DNA of 5,043 bases from Actinomycetota bacterium (GTDB lineage Bacteria; Actinomycetota; Acidimicrobiia; Acidimicrobiales; Ilumatobacteraceae). Under the pieces are notes generated by a model. The model was not told the DNA's origin, did no database searches, and worked only from the letters and a program-made list of their open reading frames with translations. The translations under genes were made by a program, and so were the position numbers. Position 1 is the first letter of the stretch. Each line of letters opens with the position of its first letter. Shown in pieces: positions 1 through 5,043 of this stretch. Location of the stretch: NCBI GenBank assembly GCA_005793785.1, contig SXPW01000105.1, positions 1 through 5,043 on the forward strand, given 5' to 3'.

Positions 1-450
1 CGTCGGTTCGTTGATGATGCGCAAGACCTCGAGACCGGCAATCTGGCCTGCCTCCTTCGTGGCGGTGCGTTGCGCGTCGTCGAAATATGCAGGAACGGTG
101 ATGACTGCCTGATTGACGGTGTCACCGAGATACGCCTCGGCGTCGCGCTTCAGCTTCATCAGCGTGCGAGCGCTGATCTCCTGAGGTGTGTACTTCTTTC
201 CATCGATGTCGTCCGAATGCCAGTTCTGCCCCATGAAGCGCTTGATGCTGCGGAAGGTTCGATCGGGATTGGTGATCGCCTGGCGCTTCGCCACTTCGCC
301 GACGAGGACTTCTCCCGACTTGGAGAACGCCACGACCGATGGTGTGGTGCGTGCACCCTCGGAGTTCGGGATGACGACGGGTTCGCCTGCTTCCAAGACG
401 GCGACGACCGAGTTGGTCGTTCCGAGATCGATTCCAACGGCTTTGGGCAT
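1..450 (-). CDS. dnaK: Molecular chaperone DnaK (Hsp70), N-terminal part, cut by the window edge
   Basis: ATP-dependent cytosolic Hsp70 chaperone that binds unfolded protein segments with DnaJ and GrpE. Only the first 150 codons are present, reading from ATG at 450-448 off the left edge; the full protein is normally about 600-640 residues. This part lies in the ATPase domain. The phosphate-1 motif IDLGTTNS is at residues 7-14, the AKRQA segment at 54-58, catalytic Lys70 is in KRFMG (70-74), VPAYFDDAQR is at 119-128 (Pro120 and Arg128 match the Pro143/Arg151 relay of E. coli DnaK), and INEPT is at 146-150. Compared with E. coli DnaK it lacks the roughly 20-residue insert after KRLIG, as in Gram-positive and actinobacterial DnaK. 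The usual actinobacterial AYFNDAQR reads AYFDDAQR here. The start is supported by a strong GGAGGA six bases upstream. The identification is essentially certain. Confidence 0.97.
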   Translation of the reverse strand, partial: MPKAVGIDLGTTNSVVAVLEAGEPVVIPNSEGARTTPSVVAFSKSGEVLVGEVAKRQAITNPDRTFRSIKRFMGQNWHSDDIDGKKYTPQEISARTLMKLKRDAEAYLGDTVNQAVITVPAYFDDAQRTATKEAGQIAGLEVLRIINEPT

Positions 451-456
451 GGTGGT

Positions 457-462
457 TCCTCC
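457..462 (-). promoter_or_regulatory. Ribosome binding site of dnaK
   Basis: On the minus strand the sequence is GGAGGA, six bases before the dnaK ATG. It is the strongest Shine-Dalgarno sequence in the window and fixes the dnaK start. It contrasts with the plus-strand genes, which lack a comparable site. Confidence 0.85.
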
Positions 463-480
463 AACTGAATTGAGGGCGAC

Positions 481-486
481 AGCCTA
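481..486 (-). promoter_or_regulatory. Candidate -10 element of the dnaK promoter
   Basis: The minus strand reads TAGGCT, which fits the actinobacterial TANNNT -10 pattern. Transcription starting about 7 bases downstream (near 474) would give a leader of roughly 24 bases holding the ribosome binding site. No good -35 hexamer is visible; the place where it would fall overlaps the HspR-like inverted repeat. The hexamer also overlaps a small inverted repeat, CCTAC-GG-GTAGG, at 483-494. This is a motif match only, without mapped transcripts. Confidence 0.4.
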
Positions 487-503
487 CGGGTAGGAAGTCA
501 GAA

Positions 504-524
504 GTTGAGCCAACTCGGCTCAGG
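504..524. promoter_or_regulatory. Candidate HspR operator (HAIR-like inverted repeat) before dnaK
   Basis: The plus strand reads GTTGAGC, seven bases, then GCTCAGG. The HAIR element bound by the heat-shock repressor HspR is CTTGAGT-N7-ACTCAAG, so 10 of 14 arm positions agree and the spacer length is exact. The inner T/A pair is changed to C/G symmetrically, which preserves dyad symmetry. The perfect core is TGAGCC-N5-GGCTCA at 506-522. It lies 54 to 74 bases upstream of the dnaK ATG, over the -35 region of the candidate promoter, where a repressor would block RNA polymerase. HspR control of dnaK-grpE-dnaJ-hspR operons is known in Streptomyces and Mycobacterium; whether this strain has HspR cannot be seen here. 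Confidence 0.5.
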
Positions 525-594
525 CTTTATGTCACCCTGCTGTGAGGGTCGGCTGAGGCTCCGAACGGTGCCGGGAGATGGCCGTGCAATCCGT

Positions 595-636
595 AACTAC
601 GGGTTGGGCAACGACAACTACGGGTTGGGCAACGAC
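595..636. repeat. Perfect tandem duplication, 2 x 21 bp, across the 3' end of the sugar kinase gene
   Basis: Copy one is 595-615 and copy two is 616-636, identical at all 21 positions, each beginning AACTACGGG on the plus strand. Read on the minus strand, copy two holds the last kinase codons (SLPNP) and the TAG stop at 620-618. The unit is 7 codons long, so copy one repeats the same codons and the TAG in frame just after the stop. It looks like a recent slippage duplication that did not alter the protein because each copy carries the stop. Confidence 0.85.
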
Positions 637-1526
637 GCGAGCGCCGCCGAAATGGCATCCCACTTTGGCAGAGACGGCACCGCCCCCTTCACCTGGGTGG
701 CGAGGGCTCCCGCGACGGCAGCGGCGTCGAGTGCGCGACGAAGCACGGTGAGCCCGCCGTCGAGTGCCAATCGTGCGGCGAGAGCACCACAGAAGGCATC
801 GCCGGCTCCCGTGGTGTCGATCGGGGTCACTGGATACGGGGCGATGCGAGTCTCCCCGTCGCCGTTCACGAGGAGGGCCCCGCGACGACCTTGTGTCACC
901 ACCACGTGGTCGACGCCGCGCGCCCGAAGCGTCGATGCACCACCGAGGAGTTCCACCTCGTGTTCGTTCGGAGTGATCACATCGACGTGTCGGACGATGT
1001 CGTCGGTGAGTGGGAGTGCGGGCGCGGGATTCAGTACCACGATGGTGTCGTCGCCTGCGAGTTCGACGGCACGACGTACCACCTCGAGTCGAGTTTCCAA
1101 TTGCAGCAACAACACCTTCGCCGTCGTAATCACCGACCGAGCGTCATCCACATGCTGTGGCGACAGTCCGTGATTCGCACCGGGGACGACGATGATGAGG
1201 TTCTCGGCATCATCGGAGACTCCAATCAAGGCACGACCCGTTGGCTCGCCAACGGTGGCGAGATGTGCAATGTCGACGGCATCGGCGACGAACGAGGTTC
1301 GCAACGTTTCGCCCGCCGAATCGGCACCAACTGCTCCGACGAATGCCACGCGCGCACCTGCGCGGGCGGCCGCGATGGCTTGGTTGGCGCCCTTTCCTCC
1401 GCACGCCTCGAAATACCCGTGCGCCGACACGGTCTCCCCTGGATGCGGCAGCCGAGCGGCGAGTGCAACGAGGTCAAGATTCGCCGAACCGACGACGACC
1501 ACATCGAATGGTGTACGTGCAGTCAT
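618..1526 (-). CDS. rbsK: Ribokinase-family PfkB carbohydrate kinase
   Basis: Predicted cytosolic ATP-dependent kinase that phosphorylates D-ribose to ribose 5-phosphate, feeding the pentose phosphate and nucleotide pathways. The protein is 302 residues, close to E. coli RbsK (309). The N-terminal GSANLDLV (13-20) and GGKGANQA (43-50) are the ribose-binding and first PfkB signatures. LLQLE ends at Glu144, NPAPA is at 166-170 and TPNEHE at 185-190. DTTGAGDAF at 237-245 is the second PfkB signature, with the anion-hole GAGD and catalytic Asp243; GAVPSLP is at 281-287. The ATG at 1526 was chosen over one 23 codons upstream because AAAGGA lies eight bases before it and the longer form would run into gpmA. 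No ribose transporter genes are visible, so another sugar or nucleoside substrate is possible. dnaK follows 167 bp downstream in the same direction. The terminus carries the 21-bp duplication. Confidence 0.88.
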   Translation of the reverse strand: MTARTPFDVVVVGSANLDLVALAARLPHPGETVSAHGYFEACGGKGANQAIAAARAGARVAFVGAVGADSAGETLRTSFVADAVDIAHLATVGEPTGRALIGVSDDAENLIIVVPGANHGLSPQHVDDARSVITTAKVLLLQLETRLEVVRRAVELAGDDTIVVLNPAPALPLTDDIVRHVDVITPNEHEVELLGGASTLRARGVDHVVVTQGRRGALLVNGDGETRIAPYPVTPIDTTGAGDAFCGALAARLALDGGLTVLRRALDAAAVAGALATQVKGAVPSLPKWDAISAALASLPNP

Positions 1527-1534
1527 GTGCGTGG

Positions 1535-1540
1535 TCCTTT
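1535..1540 (-). promoter_or_regulatory. Ribosome binding site deciding the kinase start
   Basis: The minus strand reads AAAGGA eight bases before the ATG at 1526-1524. This supports the shorter start, giving MTARTPFDVVVVGSAN, over an upstream ATG at 1595 that has a low-complexity Arg/Ser-rich extension and lies inside gpmA. Confidence 0.65.
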
Positions 1541-1557
1541 GGGTGGAGCGTCCACCC
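1541..1557. promoter_or_regulatory. Perfect palindrome in the divergent spacer between the sugar kinase and gpmA
   Basis: The sequence is GGGTGGA-GCG-TCCACCC, with 7-bp perfect arms and a 3-base centre. It fills much of the 44-bp gap between two divergent start codons. It sits next to the kinase ribosome binding site on one side and the putative gpmA -10 (1559-1564) on the other. It could be an operator for a dimeric regulator of both genes, or a hairpin in the 5' leader of the kinase transcript. It does not match an operator I can name. Confidence 0.5.
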
Positions 1558-1558
1558 C

Positions 1559-1564
1559 TAGCCT
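1559..1564 (+). promoter_or_regulatory. Candidate -10 element for leaderless gpmA transcription
   Basis: TAGCCT fits TANNNT and ends six bases before the GTG start at 1571, the spacing expected when transcription begins at or next to the start codon. No Shine-Dalgarno sequence is visible upstream of the GTG, which agrees with leaderless translation. No convincing -35 is present. Confidence 0.45.
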
Positions 1565-1570
1565 TGCGGC

Positions 1571-2371
1571 GTGAGCGCGACAACGCAACCAGCAAACCAC
1601 GTTGGTGTGCTCGTGGTGCTTCGCCATGGTCAGAGCACGTGGAATGCGTTGAATTTGTTCACTGGTTGGCATGACGTACCGCTGAGCGAGCAGGGTGAAC
1701 GGGAGGCCGACGCGGCAGGTCGCACCTTGCGCGAGGCGGGAATGCGCTTCGACATCGCCTATACATCGCTCTTGACCAGGGCGATCGACACGAATCGCCG
1801 CGCGTTGGCACAACTCGGACAGCCCGAACTACCGGTGGTCACCGATTGGCGACTCAACGAACGCCACTACGGCGCACTGCAAGGATTGGACAAGAAAGCG
1901 ACCACACAACGGCACGGGGCTGATCAAACAAAACTCTGGCGGCGAAGTTTCGACGTTCCACCGCCACCGGTTGATCGGTCGAGTGCCGAACATCCCGCGA
2001 ACGACCCCCGCTATGCACACCTCGACCCATCGGTTCTCCCGGCGACGGAGTGCTTGCAGGACGTGGTGACCAGGGTGGTTCCGGTCTGGCATGAGACATT
2101 GGTGCCGCAACTCAGATCCGGCAAGCACGTGCTGGTGGTCGCACACGGCAATTCGCTACGTGCACTCGCCATGCATCTCGAGGGTCTGACACGCAACGAG
2201 ATCGCGGAATTCAACATTCCCACTGGCGTTCCGCGCGTGTACCGATTCCACACACCAACGCCCGACGATGACGGTCGACACGAGTTGCGGGTGTCACAGG
2301 TGTCGTACCTCGGTGATGAGACAGCGATCGCGGCAGCGACGAACGCAGTGGCGGCGCAAGCAGGAACCTGA
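1571..2371 (+). CDS. gpmA: 2,3-bisphosphoglycerate-dependent phosphoglycerate mutase
   Basis: Cytosolic glycolytic and gluconeogenic enzyme that interconverts 3-phosphoglycerate and 2-phosphoglycerate through a phosphohistidine, primed by 2,3-bisphosphoglycerate. The protein has 266 residues, against about 250 for E. coli GpmA, and looks complete. LRHGQSTWN at 17-25 carries phospho-acceptor His19. TSLLTRAIDT (65-74) has Arg70, LNERHYGALQGLDK (95-108) has Glu97, and AHGNSLRAL (191-199) has His192. These match E. coli His11, Arg62, Glu89 and His184 with a constant offset of eight. FNIPTGVPRVYRF (214-226) is the typical C-terminal part. The GTG start gives a short tail before the first strand; it has no ribosome binding site but a TANNNT hexamer at leaderless spacing. 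It is divergent from the sugar kinase, and the next gene on the strand begins 59 bases after its stop. Confidence 0.96.
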   Translation: MSATTQPANHVGVLVVLRHGQSTWNALNLFTGWHDVPLSEQGEREADAAGRTLREAGMRFDIAYTSLLTRAIDTNRRALAQLGQPELPVVTDWRLNERHYGALQGLDKKATTQRHGADQTKLWRRSFDVPPPPVDRSSAEHPANDPRYAHLDPSVLPATECLQDVVTRVVPVWHETLVPQLRSGKHVLVVAHGNSLRALAMHLEGLTRNEIAEFNIPTGVPRVYRFHTPTPDDDGRHELRVSQVSYLGDETAIAAATNAVAAQAGT

Positions 2372-2390
2372 GACAACCTTCACCGCCAAT

Positions 2391-2408
2391 TTGTGCACGC
2401 TTGCACGA
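2391..2408. promoter_or_regulatory. Imperfect inverted repeat before the cNMP-binding protein gene
   Basis: TTGTGCA, four bases (CGCT), then TGCACGA form a 7-bp dyad with one G-T wobble; the inner GTGCA/TGCAC arms are perfect. It lies 23 to 40 bases before the start codon, about where a -35 element would be. The TGTGC half resembles half of a Crp-type site only loosely. It could be a regulator site or the tail of gpmA's transcript folding, but there is no T-run, so it does not look like a terminator. Confidence 0.35.
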
Positions 2409-2417
2409 ATAGACCCG

Positions 2418-2423
2418 TACCGT
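2418..2423 (+). promoter_or_regulatory. Candidate -10 element of the cNMP-binding protein gene, leaderless spacing
   Basis: TACCGT fits TANNNT and ends seven bases before the ATG at 2431, so transcription could begin at the start codon. The GAGGA at 2425-2429 is only one base from the ATG, too close for a working ribosome binding site, which favours a leaderless message. Confidence 0.4.
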
Positions 2424-2430
2424 TGAGGAC

Positions 2431-2856
2431 ATGCCCCGCAACATCACTCCCCTCACCACACTGCATCACGTACCGCTTTTTTCTTCGTGCTCCAAGAAGG
2501 ATCTCGCTCGCATCGTCAAGGCGGCCGATGAGGTTTCCTTCAAGGCAGGCCGGATTCTCATCGAGCAGGGTCAGCCGGGTCGCGAAGCCTTCATCATCCT
2601 GAAGGGGAAAGCCACCGTTCGACGCAGCGGCAAGAGGCTCGCTTCGATCGGAGCGGGCTCCATGGTCGGCGAACTTTCTCTCCTCGACCACGGCCCGCGC
2701 ACCGCCACCGTTACGTGCGACACGGATTGCGACGTCCTCGTCATCAGTCAACGTCACTTCCACAGCGTGTTGCATGACGTGCCGGTGCTGGCCAACAAGC
2801 TGCTTGCCACGCTGGCGTCACGAGTGCGCGATCTCGATCGCGCCATCGTTGGCTGA
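2431..2856 (+). CDS. Stand-alone cyclic nucleotide-binding domain protein
   Basis: Small (141 residues), probably cytosolic protein made almost entirely of one Crp/PKA-type cyclic nucleotide-binding domain. The N-terminal helix (LHHVPLFSSCSKKDLARIV, 11-29) and the beta roll with FKAGRILIEQGQPG (37-50) and AFIILKGKATV (53-63) are typical. The phosphate-binding cassette GELSLLDHGPRTA at 80-92 keeps Glu81 (ribose 2'-OH), Arg90 (phosphate) and Thr91, so it should be able to bind cAMP or cGMP. The C-terminal helix (ANKLLATLASRVRDLDRAI, 121-139) resembles the dimerization helix of Crp. No helix-turn-helix, kinase, channel or acyltransferase domain follows, so it is not a complete Crp transcription factor. 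It probably acts by binding a partner, but that partner is unknown. It lies 65 bases before the Fe-S oxidoreductase on the same strand and may be co-transcribed with it. Confidence 0.88.
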   Translation: MPRNITPLTTLHHVPLFSSCSKKDLARIVKAADEVSFKAGRILIEQGQPGREAFIILKGKATVRRSGKRLASIGAGSMVGELSLLDHGPRTATVTCDTDCDVLVISQRHFHSVLHDVPVLANKLLATLASRVRDLDRAIVG

Positions 2857-2905
2857 CGAATCGACGGCACCTCGGGCTCCGTTCGGGACATCGTCGCCAC
2901 ACAAC

Positions 2906-2911
2906 TAGCGT
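2906..2911 (+). promoter_or_regulatory. Candidate -10 element before the Fe-S oxidoreductase gene
   Basis: TAGCGT fits TANNNT and ends ten bases before the ATG at 2922, predicting a leader of only about three bases. There is no Shine-Dalgarno sequence in the preceding bases (CCCTCAAG). The -35 region is weak (TTCGGG at 2882-2887 at best). The gene may instead be, or also be, read from the upstream cNMP-binding gene. Confidence 0.3.
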
Positions 2912-2921
2912 TGCCCTCAAG

Positions 2922-5043
2922 ATGTCGGGGGAAACTACAGCAGCCGCACCACGGACTCGACGGCTGAAGCCGTACCAACTCTCGATTCTCCTCGGGTGTG
3001 GCATCGGGCTGTTCACGTTCGTCTCGGGTGTCATTCCCACGCTCACTGGTTGGGAGAGCGACTCACCGGTGCACCGTGAAGTATTCGGGGGCATCCCTGG
3101 GGCACTCAAGGTGGCGTTCTACACCGTCATACCCGTGATGCTGGTGTGGGGATCCCTGCGCTTTGCCGATCGGATTCGCAACTGGGAGCGTGGCGCACCG
3201 GACGATCGCCGAACGACCCGCAAGAACATTGCCCGACGACTCGCCGACTTCCGTGCGGGCGTGTACATGAAGACGCTCCTGCGCGACTCCGCGGCCGGGC
3301 TCATGCACTCGATGATGTATTTCGGTTTCCTCGTCCTCCTCGGGGTCACCACCGTGCTGGAAATCGACCACCAAATGCCCGAGGCGCTCAAGTTTCTGCA
3401 CGGCGACGTCTATCGCGGTTACGCCCTCGTTGGAGACGTTGCCGGAGTGGTGTTCACTGCCGGCGTCGTGTGGGCAATCTTGCGCAGGTACGTGCAGCGG
3501 CCGTACCGCATCCGCATCAAATCGAAACCCGAACATGCGTGGATTCTCGGTGTACTCCTGGCGATTGGTGTCAGCGGATTCGGCACCGAAATGTTCCGTA
3601 TCGCTGCCGAACAAGCCGCGGGACGGAACGTCGATTACGAACGGTGGAGCGTCGTCGGCTGGCCGCTGGCCCAGTCGGTGAACGGTCTCGCTCTCGACAC
3701 GCTGCAGAGGTGGCACCAGGGCTGGTGGGTGTTCCACGTGGTCACCTTCGTGGCGTTCCTGGCGTTGCTTCCCATCACGATGCTGCGACACATCTTCACC
3801 TCCCCACTCAACATGTACCTGCGTGATCGCGACCGTCCGAAGGGTGCGATGCGTGCCATGCCGAACTTGGCGGAGACGTCGCTCGAATCGTTCGGTGTGA
3901 ACGCGATCGAGAGTTTCACCTGGAAACAGTTGCTCGACCTGGACTCCTGCACGATGTGTGGTCGGTGCACCAGTGTTTGCCCGGCGCACGCCACCGGCAA
4001 GCCACTCGATCCACGAGAAATCGTGCTGAAGAGCGGTGAGGTGATGGCGGCCACCGCCACACACGCCCCCGGCGGACGCGTATCACCCCCGCTCGGCGCC
4101 GACGCCGAAATCACCATCAGCGCCAATTCGGTCTTCGAACGCATCACCGCCGAAGAAGTATGGGCGTGCACGTCGTGCAAGGCCTGCGACGAGATTTGTC
4201 CGGTGAACATCGAGATACTCGACAAGATCCTCGACATGCGGCGCTATCTGTCGCTCATGGAGAGCAACTTCCCCGCCGAACTCGGCAACGCCTATCGCGC
4301 CATGGAAAACCAGGGCAATCCTTGGGGTATGAACCAGGGTGATCGGGCGGCATGGGCGAACGACCTCGAGGTGACCGTCCTCGATCCTGGTCAACCACTC
4401 ACTCACGAATACCTCTACTGGGTGGGCTGTGCCGGCTCGTTCGACGACAAGAACAAGAAGGTCACCCAAGCGATGGCGAAGTTGCTCAAGCGAGCCGGTA
4501 TCGATGTCGCCATTCTCGGACCGAGCGAAATGTGCACGGGCGACAGCGCCCGCCGAAGCGGCAACGAGTATCTCTTCCAAATGCTCGCCACACCGAACGT
4601 CGAGATGCTCAACGGGATGGGCGTGCGCAAAATCATCACCCAGTGCCCGCACTGTTTCAATACGTTGAAGAACGAGTACCCGCAGCTCGGCGGCAACTAC
4701 GACGTCGTACATCACACACAGCTCCTGGAAGAACTCATCTCCTCCGGTCGCCTCGACATGACGAATGCATCGTTGGACGACCGCATCACGTACCACGACT
4801 CGTGTTATCTCGGTCGACACAACGACGTGTACCTCGCGCCGCGCAAGGTGGTGGGCTCCATCAAGGGGATCCAAGTCGTGGAAATGCCGCGCAACGGCAC
4901 CAAGGGCATGTGCTGCGGGGCCGGCGGTGCGCGCATGTGGATGGAGGAGAACGTCGGCACCAAGGTGAACGACGAGCGTGCCCGTGAGGCCATCGCCACC
5001 GGAGCAACTCGCGTCGCAACAGCGTGTCCGTTCTGCTACATCA
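2922..5043 (+). CDS. etfD: EtfD-like membrane Fe-S oxidoreductase, probable ETF:menaquinone oxidoreductase, C-terminus cut by the window edge
   Basis: Probable inner-membrane enzyme that takes electrons from electron transfer flavoprotein, reduced by acyl-CoA dehydrogenases in fatty acid oxidation, and gives them to menaquinone. 707 codons are present; the reading frame is open to the right edge. Residues 1-300 form a NarI-like cytochrome b region with about six hydrophobic segments (near 19-40, 62-80, 127-147, 166-188, 206-226, 267-289); His129, His265, His272 and His290 are candidate haem ligands. Two 4Fe-4S motifs follow: Cys343/346/349/353 and Cys416/419/422/426, each CxxCxxCxxxCP. Then come two CCG (cysteine-rich) domains: Cys503, CTG at 538-540, CPHC 575-578; and Cys628, CCG 664-666, CPFC 702-705. 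The same order is known for Mycobacterium Rv0338c (EtfD) and the bacterial EMO enzymes. No etfAB is in view, so related HdrD/GlpC-type donors cannot be excluded. The ATG lacks a ribosome binding site. Confidence 0.85.
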   Translation, partial: MSGETTAAAPRTRRLKPYQLSILLGCGIGLFTFVSGVIPTLTGWESDSPVHREVFGGIPGALKVAFYTVIPVMLVWGSLRFADRIRNWERGAPDDRRTTRKNIARRLADFRAGVYMKTLLRDSAAGLMHSMMYFGFLVLLGVTTVLEIDHQMPEALKFLHGDVYRGYALVGDVAGVVFTAGVVWAILRRYVQRPYRIRIKSKPEHAWILGVLLAIGVSGFGTEMFRIAAEQAAGRNVDYERWSVVGWPLAQSVNGLALDTLQRWHQGWWVFHVVTFVAFLALLPITMLRHIFTSPLNMYLRDRDRPKGAMRAMPNLAETSLESFGVNAIESFTWKQLLDLDSCTMCGRCTSVCPAHATGKPLDPREIVLKSGEVMAATATHAPGGRVSPPLGADAEITISANSVFERITAEEVWACTSCKACDEICPVNIEILDKILDMRRYLSLMESNFPAELGNAYRAMENQGNPWGMNQGDRAAWANDLEVTVLDPGQPLTHEYLYWVGCAGSFDDKNKKVTQAMAKLLKRAGIDVAILGPSEMCTGDSARRSGNEYLFQMLATPNVEMLNGMGVRKIITQCPHCFNTLKNEYPQLGGNYDVVHHTQLLEELISSGRLDMTNASLDDRITYHDSCYLGRHNDVYLAPRKVVGSIKGIQVVEMPRNGTKGMCCGAGGARMWMEENVGTKVNDERAREAIATGATRVATACPFCYI

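Noticed and set aside
534..549. Possible terminator hairpin ACCCT-N6-AGGGT between the sugar kinase and dnaK
   Set aside because: The stem is only five pairs, there is no T-run on either strand, and it lies close to the candidate dnaK operator. It is too weak to call.
591..602. Short dyad CCGTA-AC-TACGG at the edge of the tandem repeat
   Set aside because: Arms of five bases with a two-base centre are expected by chance, and part of it is explained by the repeat unit.
505..1173. Plus-strand frame of 222 codons opposite the sugar kinase gene
   Set aside because: The translation is Ser/Arg/Thr/Ala-rich low complexity with no domain. The opposite strand encodes a complete PfkB kinase, and part of the frame is just the 21-bp repeat (NYGLGND twice).
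1524..1595. Longer kinase start at 1595, adding 23 residues
   Set aside because: The extra residues are Arg/Ser/Thr-rich, do not belong to the ribokinase fold, overlap the gpmA coding start, and the internal ATG at 1526 has a well-placed AAAGGA.
2380..2775. Minus-strand frame of 131 codons opposite the cNMP-binding protein gene
   Set aside because: It has no recognisable domain and is antisense to a clear cyclic nucleotide-binding domain.
3063..4874. Two long minus-strand open frames (3063-4064 and 4083-4874) opposite the Fe-S oxidoreductase gene
   Set aside because: They are antisense to a gene with unmistakable motifs on the plus strand. Their translations are His/Arg/Val-rich without recognisable domains, as expected for shadows of a GC-rich gene.

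Overview
The window is ordinary, gene-dense chromosomal DNA from a GC-rich bacterium, most likely an actinobacterium and perhaps an Acidimicrobiia-type lineage. Four points suggest this. The DnaK N-terminus is of the short, actinobacterial kind. A candidate HspR-type (HAIR-like) operator lies in front of dnaK. Several genes have TANNNT -10 hexamers only a few bases before their start codons. The last gene is an EtfD-like ETF:menaquinone oxidoreductase, a family well known in actinobacteria. The lineage call is an inference from protein resemblance, not from a database search.

Layout: the left part is on the minus strand. The first 150 codons of dnaK run off the left edge (450 to 1). Upstream of it lies a 167-bp spacer holding a ribosome binding site, a candidate -10 and an HspR-like inverted repeat. 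Then comes a complete ribokinase-family PfkB sugar kinase (1526 to 618), whose 3' end carries a perfect 21-bp tandem duplication that includes its stop codon. Only 44 bp separate this kinase from the divergent gpmA (1571 to 2371, plus strand), and a perfect 7-bp-arm palindrome sits in that gap. After gpmA, on the plus strand, come a small stand-alone cyclic-nucleotide-binding domain protein (2431 to 2856) and a large membrane Fe-S oxidoreductase (2922 to beyond the right edge). The latter has a cytochrome b-like membrane domain, two 4Fe-4S motifs and two CCG domains.

How they work together: dnaK is the protein-folding chaperone, under probable heat-shock control. The sugar kinase and phosphoglycerate mutase belong to central carbon metabolism. 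The Fe-S oxidoreductase probably passes electrons from acyl-CoA dehydrogenases, through electron transfer flavoprotein, to menaquinone. The cNMP-binding protein immediately before it has an intact phosphate-binding cassette but no DNA-binding or other effector domain, so a partner-mediated role is possible but unproven.

No mobile element, CRISPR array, tRNA or rRNA was seen. There is no clear sign of a new multi-gene system. The points most worth a second look are the small regulatory structures, the duplicated kinase terminus, and the pairing of a bare cNMP sensor with an EtfD-like enzyme.
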